Positions 57,181-64,000 of a DNA stretch of 64,000 nucleotides are shown here, in pieces. Below the pieces are notes generated by a model. That model was not told where the DNA came from and did not search any database. It saw nothing but the letters and a program-made list of their open reading frames with translations. The stretch's first letter is position 1, and each line of letters opens with the position of its first letter. A program made the translations under genes and the position numbers. The stretch comes from Legionella birminghamensis (GTDB lineage Bacteria; Pseudomonadota; Gammaproteobacteria; Legionellales; Legionellaceae). The stretch is from contig NZ_UGNW01000001.1 in NCBI RefSeq assembly GCF_900452515.1, positions 2,294,001 through 2,358,000 of the forward strand, read 5' to 3'.

Positions 57181-59401
57181 TATGTTCTCTCGAATACCTG
57201 ATTTGTTGTTCAGGTATTCTATAGCAATAAGGCTCTCCTGAGTTATCCCAGGAGAGCATCCCACAATCTATGGTATTGTAGATTTGGATATGTTTTTCCC
57301 TTAATGTATCCAGTGTAATGCCATGCGGAAAATGGTAGCGGTTATCGAACCCTGCAGAGATCACTGCAAACTCAGGATTTACTGCATCAATGAAATCCCT
57401 TGTAGAAGACGTTTTACTGCCATGGTGTGCCACCACTAATAGATCAGCAGCCAGCTGTTTACCGTAGGTTTCAGTGAGATAATGTTCTGCTTTTTTTTCA
57501 ATGTCGCCAGTCAGCAGAATTTTTCGGGTGCGACTGCTTATCTGCAAAACGCAGGACGAATTATTTTTATCCCTGAAGCTTTGTTTTATTGGGAAAAAAT
57601 GAAAATGTATGCCATCCCAATCCCAGTCTGGCGTCTGATGACAATTACGCCCTCGTTTATAAAAATTCACATTGTCAACAAGTAGCTCGCCAATGGGAAA
57701 GCTTTTTTCAAGACTGGGCAGACCGCCGCGATGATCCAGATCGGGATGGGAAATTACCACCTTATCAATTTGTTTAACCCCTATTGAATGAAGATAGGGA
57801 TTGATTGCAAGCTCGGCCATATCGCTTCCCTGAAAAAACTTCATACCGGTATCGTATATCAGGCTATGGTTAGCCGTTCGAACGACAAGCGACAAGCCTT
57901 GTCCTACATCCAATACATTCAGGATAAAATCTCCCTGCCCAACCTTGGGGAAGGAAGGAAACAATGCCGAGACTACCAGAAGAATCACAGCCAGAATCAA
58001 TTTTTTATCGGGCAGAAAAACAGCTGTTATAATTGCAGAACTCAAAGCAAAAAGTTGCAATAGATTAGTCAGTCCAAAATCAAAATTAATCCATGCAAAG
58101 GTATTAATGCCATGGAGATATCCCATTAATAGATGAATTAATTGGGTAACTGGCCATAAAAACACCGCGCTTTTAAAAACCACTAGCAATAGCAAGCCCA
58201 AAAGCCCCAAAGGGACGATGCCATAACCCACTAATGGAATAGCGACTAAATTCGCCAATAAACCATTAACCGCCCCATAAGAAAACCAGAATAGCGTAAA
58301 GGGCATTAAACCCAGCAAACAGGCAATTTGCAGGGCGATCGTTTTTCTGAATCCGCGTAAATGACTGATTCTCTGACTGGAAGAAATCAATGTCGCAACG
58401 GCCAGGAAAGACAGGTAAAATCCTGGCAGTAAAACCGCGTGCGGTTCAATGAGCAAGACAATGAATAATGCGTAACGCCAGGTCTGCCAGCCAGTAAATT
58501 TCTGTTTGCCAAAGTTTTTACTCAGCATAAAGATACAAGCAATCAAAGAACGTTGCGCCGGTACTGCAAAACCAGCCAGCAATGAATAAACCAATGCCGC
58601 CAGTATACCGCCGACACTGCCCGCCTGCTGCGCAGGCCGATAGAGGCAAAGCCTTGGAATCCTCGTCCACAACCAGCGGAATAAACTGTAAATCAGTCCG
58701 GCAACCAGACCGATATGCGCACCCGAAATAACCATCAGATGCGTAGTGCCCGTCCGCCGAAATAAATCCCATTCCGCCCTCGCGATATGGTTGGTTACGC
58801 CTAAGGTGAGAGCCTGTATAATGCCTGAGCTGATTGGATCATCAAGATGCTGCTGAATTAAAACCGAAAGATAGTGCCGCACATTTAATATTCCAGCTGA
58901 TCCTGAGTCGTCTTGCAGAAGCTCGGCGTTTTTTTTTAAATACCCCGTCCAGTCGATATGGCGAGCCTGCAATGTCTGGCGATAGTTTATTGCCCCTGGA
59001 TTCCCTGGAGGCTGCGGTTTTTTCAATTTGACTTCGAACTGCCAATTCTGGCCAGTGGTAATTTCAGGACAATGCTGATAACAGGAAAGCATTGCATAAG
59101 CATCTGCCTTTTTTCCATCCAGCGCTGTGATTCGAAATTGAAACTGCGTTCTGTCTTCTGAAACCGCGGGAATGGACACTACTTTGCCTCGTACTACGGC
59201 TTTTGTAATAAGCTCAGTATTCGGCATCCCCTGCTCTGCAACCCAGTATTGATGCAGTAAGCACCAGACGATCGCTGCAAAAAACCATAGGGGAATCCAT
59301 CGGCTTGCTTTGAAAAAAAGGCCAATCAGGACAAATAAAGCAGCATAAAGAGAATGCGTATAGAAAAAAGCTATCCCTGCATAAAAACACAAAATTTCCA
59401 T
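57167..59401 (-). CDS. comEC: DNA uptake channel ComEC/Rec2
   Basis: This 744-residue polytopic protein carries incoming DNA across the inner membrane. The competence domain is seen in LTLGVTNHIARAEWDLFRRTGTTHLMVISGAHIGLVAGLIYSLF. About eight further membrane segments follow. The C-terminal metallo-beta-lactamase-like domain has VLDVGQGLSLVV, ISHPDLDHRGGLPSL, LLTGDIEKKAE and LVVAHHGSKTSS. ATG 59401 gives a proper first membrane segment; the longer frame adds an unlikely start. Confidence 0.93.
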   Translation of the reverse strand: MEILCFYAGIAFFYTHSLYAALFVLIGLFFKASRWIPLWFFAAIVWCLLHQYWVAEQGMPNTELITKAVVRGKVVSIPAVSEDRTQFQFRITALDGKKADAYAMLSCYQHCPEITTGQNWQFEVKLKKPQPPGNPGAINYRQTLQARHIDWTGYLKKNAELLQDDSGSAGILNVRHYLSVLIQQHLDDPISSGIIQALTLGVTNHIARAEWDLFRRTGTTHLMVISGAHIGLVAGLIYSLFRWLWTRIPRLCLYRPAQQAGSVGGILAALVYSLLAGFAVPAQRSLIACIFMLSKNFGKQKFTGWQTWRYALFIVLLIEPHAVLLPGFYLSFLAVATLISSSQRISHLRGFRKTIALQIACLLGLMPFTLFWFSYGAVNGLLANLVAIPLVGYGIVPLGLLGLLLLVVFKSAVFLWPVTQLIHLLMGYLHGINTFAWINFDFGLTNLLQLFALSSAIITAVFLPDKKLILAVILLVVSALFPSFPKVGQGDFILNVLDVGQGLSLVVRTANHSLIYDTGMKFFQGSDMAELAINPYLHSIGVKQIDKVVISHPDLDHRGGLPSLEKSFPIGELLVDNVNFYKRGRNCHQTPDWDWDGIHFHFFPIKQSFRDKNNSSCVLQISSRTRKILLTGDIEKKAEHYLTETYGKQLAADLLVVAHHGSKTSSTRDFIDAVNPEFAVISAGFDNRYHFPHGITLDTLREKHIQIYNTIDCGMLSWDNSGEPYCYRIPEQQIRYSREHTSSK

Positions 59402-59556
59402 GATGATGAGTTTGGACTTCCATTGGACGCATACTTTATCGAAACCGCTAAAGAACTGCAAACTCAAATTTTACGGTGATTCTGTCCACCAAACGTAAAA
59501 TCGAGTATTATCTAGAATGATACACATCAATACTGCTGGTAAAAAGGATCTTTACT

Positions 59557-60690
59557 ATGATAATTACCGCTTTAAATGAGAATTCACATGATACCCGTGT
59601 AGCGATTACGCCGAGTGTCGTCAAACATTATAACAAGCTTGAACTTCAGGTATGCTGCGAAACCAACGCAGGGGCTGCTGCAGGCTTTAGCGATGATGAT
59701 TATGTACAGGCTGGCGCCAAAATTATTGCAAATCGTCAGGAACTGCTGGGTCAAACCAATATTCTGGTTTGCGTCAGTGAATTAGCGCCCTCCGAACTGG
59801 ATGGCTTACAGTCAAACTCCCTGATCGTGGGTCCTTTTGACAATCAGATAGACAGTGAAATAGTCAGCTGGGCTACTGCCAGACAAATGAGCCTTTTTTC
59901 CATGAATCTGATCCCGCGGATAAGCCGCGCCCAAAGCATGGACAGTTTGTCCTCGCAGGCCAACCTGGCTGGCTATCGTGCAATCCTTGAGGCAGTTCAA
60001 TATTATCACCGCGCCATTCCAATGATGATGACAGCAGCTGGTATGATTCATCCCGCCAAAGTGCTGATCCTGGGTGCAGGGGTTGCCGGTTTACAAGCGA
60101 TAGCTACTGCCAAACGGCTAGGCGCTGTTGTGTATGCTTTTGATGTGCGCCGGGCTGCAAAAGAACAGGTTGAGAGTCTGGGGGCTGAATTTATTGAAGT
60201 CAGTGAAGAGGCCGATGCTGAAACCAGCGGGGGATATGCCCGTGAGATGAGTGAAGAGTACAAAGCGCTTCAGGCAGAGTTGATCGATAAGTATGCCCAA
60301 ATGGCCGATATCATCGTTTGTACTGCATTAATACCTGGAAGAAAAGCGCCTGTCCTCATTAAAAGCGCTACCGTTGCCCATATGAAAGAAGGCTCGGTCA
60401 TTGTTGATTTGGCAACGTCCAGAGGAGGCAATTGCGAGGGCAGTCAGAAGGATCAGATTATCAAAATAAATGAGGTCAGCATCATTGGAATAAGCAATAT
60501 GGCTGGTCTTGTGCCGGCAACAGCCAGTGAGCTTTATGCGAACAACGTGCTCAATCTGATCCGCTTAATGGCAGAAACACCAGGTTCCCTGTCATTTAAT
60601 AAGGAAGATGAAATTATGAAGCAGGCACTTTTATGCCATCAGGGTGCCTACATGCCATTCCAATCGGTTAAGGAGGCCCAAAATGCCTAG
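59557..60690 (+). CDS. pntA1: NAD(P) transhydrogenase alpha subunit, part 1
   Basis: This is the 377-residue soluble NAD(H)-binding domain I of proton-translocating transhydrogenase. It has NSHDTRVAITPSVVKHY at the start, then SLFSMNLIPRISRAQSMDSLSSQANLAGYRA, the Rossmann motif VLILGAGVAGLQAIATAKRLGAVVYAFDVR, and IVDLATSRGGNCEGS. The alpha subunit is split, as in many bacteria. AAAGGAT precedes the ATG; its stop overlaps the next start (ATGCCTAG). Confidence 0.94.
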   Translation: MIITALNENSHDTRVAITPSVVKHYNKLELQVCCETNAGAAAGFSDDDYVQAGAKIIANRQELLGQTNILVCVSELAPSELDGLQSNSLIVGPFDNQIDSEIVSWATARQMSLFSMNLIPRISRAQSMDSLSSQANLAGYRAILEAVQYYHRAIPMMMTAAGMIHPAKVLILGAGVAGLQAIATAKRLGAVVYAFDVRRAAKEQVESLGAEFIEVSEEADAETSGGYAREMSEEYKALQAELIDKYAQMADIIVCTALIPGRKAPVLIKSATVAHMKEGSVIVDLATSRGGNCEGSQKDQIIKINEVSIIGISNMAGLVPATASELYANNVLNLIRLMAETPGSLSFNKEDEIMKQALLCHQGAYMPFQSVKEAQNA

Positions 60691-60979
60691 TGCTGTTTTT
60701 ATAAATAATCCCTATATTGCCACACTGACTATTTTCGTCCTGGCCTGCTTTGTTGGCTATTACGTGGTCTGGAAAGTGACGCCGGCACTTCATACGCCGT
60801 TGATGTCCGTTACTAACGCCATTTCCAGTATTATTATTCTGGGAGCGCTCATTGCCACCGGCACTCAGCTTAGCGGAAGCATCGGCTGGCTGGGTGGTCT
60901 TGGAATTTTTATCACTGCAATTAATATTTTTGGCGGATTTGTGGTCACTCAGCGCATGTTGCGTATGTACAAAAAATAA
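60683..60979 (+). CDS. pntA2: NAD(P) transhydrogenase alpha subunit, part 2 (membrane)
   Basis: This 98-residue protein has three membrane segments ([61 protein letters not shown]). It forms the alpha-side membrane domain. [18 protein letters not shown] is the family signature. It overlaps pntA1 and precedes pntB. Confidence 0.92.
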   Translation: MPSAVFINNPYIATLTIFVLACFVGYYVVWKVTPALHTPLMSVTNAISSIIILGALIATGTQLSGSIGWLGGLGIFITAINIFGGFVVTQRMLRMYKK

Positions 60980-60998
60980 TTATATGGATGGTAACGTC

Positions 60999-62396
60999 AT
61001 GACGACAATGATTTCATTTTTCTATTTAATCGCGGCTGTTTGTTTTATTCTGGCGCTTAAAGGTCTGGCCAGCCCATCAACATCCAGGAGAGGGAATTTA
61101 TTAGGTATATTTGGAATGGCGCTTGCCATTGGCGCCACGCTGATGATGCCGGGGATGAATCATCACGGGCTGCTGATTGCCCTGATTATTGCAGGCGGAA
61201 TCGTCGGCACTTTTATTGCGCTGAAGATTAACATGACCGCCATACCGCAATTAGTCGCAGGATTTCACTCCCTTGTTGGTCTGGCAGCGGTTCTTGTCGC
61301 CTTTTGCGCCTACTTGTCCCCCACTGCTTTTAATATTGGCGAACCCGGTGAAATCCATACCTCAAGCCTGATTGAGATGAGTCTGGGATTAATTATTGGA
61401 GCAATTACCTTCTCCGGTTCAATCATTGCCTTCTTAAAACTTCAGGGCCTGATGTCTGGCCAGCCTTTGCGCTATCCAGGGCAAAATGTGGTCAACCTTT
61501 TATTAGGCATTGTCATCCTTGCCTTATTAATTCATTTCGTTATTGCACAACCATTCTGGGCATTTGCTTTGCTCGCCCTGCTTTCCTTTGTACTTGGATT
61601 TTTATTGATTATGCCGATTGGCGGTGCCGACATGCCTGTCGTCATCTCCATGCTGAACTCCTATTCAGGATGGGCGGCTGCCGGAATTGGATTTACCTTA
61701 AGTAATCACCTCCTGGTTATCACCGGCGCGCTGGTAGGCGCCAGCGGGGCCATTCTGAGTTATATCATGTGCGTAGGTATGAACCGCTCAATTATTAACG
61801 TGATTTTCGGCGGAATCCAGGGAAGCGGTGCATCATCCCCTATCAATGGCAGCCATAGCAATCAGCAAGTGCACCAGGCGAATGGCGAAGATGCAGCCTT
61901 CCTGCTGAGCAATGCCAAAGATGTGATTATCGTTCCAGGCTATGGTATGGCAGTAGCACATGCCCAGCATGCCGTTAAAGAGCTGGTGGATGCGCTGGAG
62001 AAGAAAGATATTCGGGTTCGCTTCGCTATTCATCCAGTTGCTGGACGTATGCCCGGCCATATGAATGTGCTGTTGGCAGAAGCCAATATCCCCTATGATC
62101 GCGTGTTCGAACAAAGCGAGATTAACAGGGATTTCGGTACAGCAGATGTGGCTTTTGTGATTGGAGCCAATGATATAACCAATCCCGCGGCTAAAACGGA
62201 TCCGAGTTCACCGATCTATGGAATGCCAGTATTGGAAGTTGAAAAGGCAAAAACCGTATTGTTTGTGAAACGGAGCCTTAATGCGGGTTATGCAGGTGTC
62301 GAGAATGATCTCTTCTTCCGCGATAATACCTATATGTTGTTTGGTGATGCAAAGGTGATGACTGAATCAATTGCCAAATCGCTGGCCGAGATTTAG
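60999..62396 (+). CDS. pntB: NAD(P) transhydrogenase beta subunit
   Basis: This is a 465-residue protein with about nine membrane segments (domain II) and then an NADP(H)-binding domain III ([100 protein letters not shown]). ATG 60999 matches family starts and follows GGATGG. Confidence 0.94.
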   Translation: MTTMISFFYLIAAVCFILALKGLASPSTSRRGNLLGIFGMALAIGATLMMPGMNHHGLLIALIIAGGIVGTFIALKINMTAIPQLVAGFHSLVGLAAVLVAFCAYLSPTAFNIGEPGEIHTSSLIEMSLGLIIGAITFSGSIIAFLKLQGLMSGQPLRYPGQNVVNLLLGIVILALLIHFVIAQPFWAFALLALLSFVLGFLLIMPIGGADMPVVISMLNSYSGWAAAGIGFTLSNHLLVITGALVGASGAILSYIMCVGMNRSIINVIFGGIQGSGASSPINGSHSNQQVHQANGEDAAFLLSNAKDVIIVPGYGMAVAHAQHAVKELVDALEKKDIRVRFAIHPVAGRMPGHMNVLLAEANIPYDRVFEQSEINRDFGTADVAFVIGANDITNPAAKTDPSSPIYGMPVLEVEKAKTVLFVKRSLNAGYAGVENDLFFRDNTYMLFGDAKVMTESIAKSLAEI

Positions 62397-62449
62397 GGTG
62401 TTTTACTAGATCCCAGGGCATGCACATAGGTATATACACAAAAGTTTTC

Positions 62450-62703
62450 CCGCTCCGAATCCCCGCGGTCGCAGCCCATAGCTATCTACTCAAATGTTTT
62501 CCCCGCTCCGAATCCCCGCGGCATCGACCGCGGGGCCCATACGAAGCCTATATAGAATATCGGTTTTTGCTAATTTAAGGATAATGTTTCAAAGACTTGT
62601 TTCTAACTGCTTTTAAATTGCTATTTTCGGCAACATTGGAATTCATCTGAAGAGCATGTTCGGGCATCAGACATGGGCCCCGCGGTTGATGCCGCGGGGA
62701 TTC
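62450..62703. repeat. REP-like palindromic repeats between pntB and a small exported protein
   Basis: CGCTCCGAATCCCCGCGG occurs at about 62451-62468 and again at 62504-62521. The second is part of a palindrome-like unit (62510-62540). The same unit, inverted and with one mismatch, occurs at 62673-62703. The units are GC-rich in an AT-rich genome and could fold into one long hairpin. No gene is seen in 62397-62777. Confidence 0.7.
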
Positions 62704-62777
62704 GACTGCATTTTTGCAGATAGTATGGGTCGATGCCGCGGACATAAAAGACAATCCACGGGAAGCAGAGGCGGTTA

Positions 62778-63158
62778 TTATTTAACCGTCCTGCAAGAAG
62801 CATGAATAACACTATTGCTTCTGTTTTCCAATTCCACTACTGCGGCTGACTGCACTTTGAGCTCCAGCACTGTTCCATTTTCGATCAAAAGATCCCGTTC
62901 TTCACCTTGAGAAATAGGTAATTTATCAATTGTCCCAGAGCGTTTTTCCATCAGTACATGAATGATTGCCTGAGGTTCTGTTGTCTGTAATACACATTCA
63001 GCCTTTACTTCAAATAAAGTAAAATTTGCGAATTTTTCAGGGTTACTTGGCTTCAAATCATATTCAATGCTGAGATTTGGAGCCAGGGAGTGATTGGCAG
63101 CTAAAACCTGAGTGCTTAGAAGAGCACCAATACAGAACATACCAATTTTTTTAAACAT
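62778..63158 (-). CDS. Small exported protein of unknown function
   Basis: This is a 126-residue protein with signal peptide IGMFCIGALLSTQVLA and a beta-rich mature part (LSIEYDLKPSNPEKFANFTLFEVKAECVL, VLELKVQSAAVVELENRS, VIHASCRTVK) with two cysteines that may pair. No named family is recognised. It stands alone near prfC. Confidence 0.68.
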   Translation of the reverse strand: MFKKIGMFCIGALLSTQVLAANHSLAPNLSIEYDLKPSNPEKFANFTLFEVKAECVLQTTEPQAIIHVLMEKRSGTIDKLPISQGEERDLLIENGTVLELKVQSAAVVELENRSNSVIHASCRTVK

Positions 63159-63274
63159 TAAAAATCTCCATAGTGATAAAATTGGGAACTAAGATACAGT
63201 TATTTTGCTTGCATGGCAAATTGAGGGACAGTTAAAACCTTAATGCATAGTCATCATCAAGGTTTTAACTATCA

Positions 63275-64000
63275 TTAATGTTCTCTTGTCGCAGTAAATT
63301 GAATTTTGGGATAACGTTCCTGTGCCATAGTCAGATTGACTCTTGTCGGCGCCAGATACATTAAGGAATCGCTGCCATCTAAAGCCAGATAATCATAGGC
63401 TTTGGTTTTGAATTCAGCCATTGCCTTCTCATCCTCAGAATAAACCCAACGGGCACAGGTCACATTGACTGATTCATAAACGCAATCCACTTTATATTCA
63501 TTCTTAAGGCGATGGGCAACGACATCAAACTGCAGAACCCCCACAGCGCCAAGAATCAGCTGATTACTGTTCAATGGCCTGAACACCTGAGTAGCCCCTT
63601 CTTCGGAAAGCTCAATCAACCCCTTTAGTAAGGCTTTACTTTTTAAAGGATCACGCAAACGCACCAGGCGATACAGTTCAGGGGCAAAATTAGGAATCCC
63701 GGTAAATTTAAGTTGCTCACCCTGGGTAAACGTATCGCCGATCCGGATGGTGCCATGGTTATGTAAACCGATAATATCACCCGCCATTGCAAGCTCTGCA
63801 TGGGAACGATCGCCAGCCATAAAGGTTAAGGCATTGGAAATCTGAATTTCCTTGCCAATGCGCAGATGGCTTAATTTCATCCCTTTTGTAAACTGGCCTG
63901 AGCAGATGCGTAAGAAAGCAATACGATCACGATGCTTGGGATCCATATTGGCCTGGATTTTAAAGACGAATCCGCTGAAGGCTTCCTCTTCAGGCAACAC
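63275..64000 (-). CDS. prfC: Peptide chain release factor 3, C-terminal part
   Basis: These are the last 241 residues of RF3, the GTPase that recycles RF1/RF2. [90 protein letters not shown] and the ending [13 protein letters not shown] are typical. The GTPase domain lies beyond the right window edge. Confidence 0.94.
   Translation of the reverse strand: MLPEEEAFSGFVFKIQANMDPKHRDRIAFLRICSGQFTKGMKLSHLRIGKEIQISNALTFMAGDRSHAELAMAGDIIGLHNHGTIRIGDTFTQGEQLKFTGIPNFAPELYRLVRLRDPLKSKALLKGLIELSEEGATQVFRPLNSNQLILGAVGVLQFDVVAHRLKNEYKVDCVYESVNVTCARWVYSEDEKAMAEFKTKAYDYLALDGSDSLMYLAPTRVNLTMAQERYPKIQFTATREH

Noticed and set aside
1-64000. CRISPR array or Cas genes
   Set aside because: No regularly spaced direct repeats or Cas-like proteins were seen; the ESRKEL repeats at 49.6 kb are coiled-coil coding repeats.

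Overview
The window is a stretch of gamma-proteobacterial, AT-rich chromosome that most resembles a Legionella species. The markers are a GDA1/CD39 ecto-NTPDase of the Lpg1905 type, a collagen-like Lcl-type protein, an lvrA-lvrB-csrT gene set, several effector-like proteins, and ordinary housekeeping genes on the right flank (comEC, pntA1-pntA2-pntB, prfC). The genus is an inference from gene content; no database was searched.

Most of it is one integrative conjugative element (ICE) of about 53 kb. It lies between an intact tRNA-Thr(CGT) gene at 55074-55146 (minus strand) and a displaced 3' half of a tRNA-Thr at about 1616-1663. Both share a 20-bp core. Both ends also carry paired GGTACC motifs exactly 12 bp apart, probably integrase or excisionase binding sites. 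The P4-type integrase next to the left end is split by an IS256-family insertion with a 9-10 bp target duplication, so the element is probably locked in place unless a second recombinase acts. Left of the element lie a partial small gene and a Shedu (SduA) defence nuclease.

Inside the ICE: 4.6-25.6 kb is cargo. It holds an ankyrin-type putative effector, AlpA and helix-turn-helix regulators, a second peptide deformylase with an MFS transporter, a membrane protein of unknown role, a zinc-ribbon-repeat nuclease, a Cache protein, a translationally coupled resistance-type operon (ABC-F, ABC exporter, nucleotidyltransferase, GrpB-GNAT) behind an attenuator, an alpha/beta hydrolase, and two more effector-like proteins. 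From 26.0 to 44.3 kb run lvrA-lvrB-csrT and a near-complete type G (PFL_47xx/GI-type) conjugation apparatus ending in TraC, TraU-, TraH-, TraG-like proteins and TraD. No relaxase was seen. From 44.6 to 52.8 kb lie a HEPN/zinc-ribbon protein, a degenerate plus an intact tyrosine recombinase, small unknown genes, ssb, ardA, an ardA remnant and a collagen-like protein.

The most striking signal is in this last part. Four leaders (about 45.8, 48.0, 48.7 and 50.2 kb) each begin, 7-8 bases after a matched promoter, with a type I hammerhead ribozyme that has an intact core and covarying stems. Each ribozyme is followed at once by a conserved H-type pseudoknot. Upstream boxes resemble a TTGATATCAA palindrome also found before lvrA. 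These leaders head the recombinase pair, a small unknown gene, a decayed gene, and the small ORF-ssb-ardA group. They look like a regulon of self-cleaving leaders in what may be the element's early-expressed leading region.

A second candidate system is a minus-strand operon at 52.8-54.8 kb: a consensus sigma-70 promoter, a 21-residue acidic peptide ending EYMPW with a strong ribosome site, a 2-oxoglutarate/Fe(II) oxygenase, and a 355-residue protein of unknown family. It looks like a small ribosomally made, modified peptide pathway.
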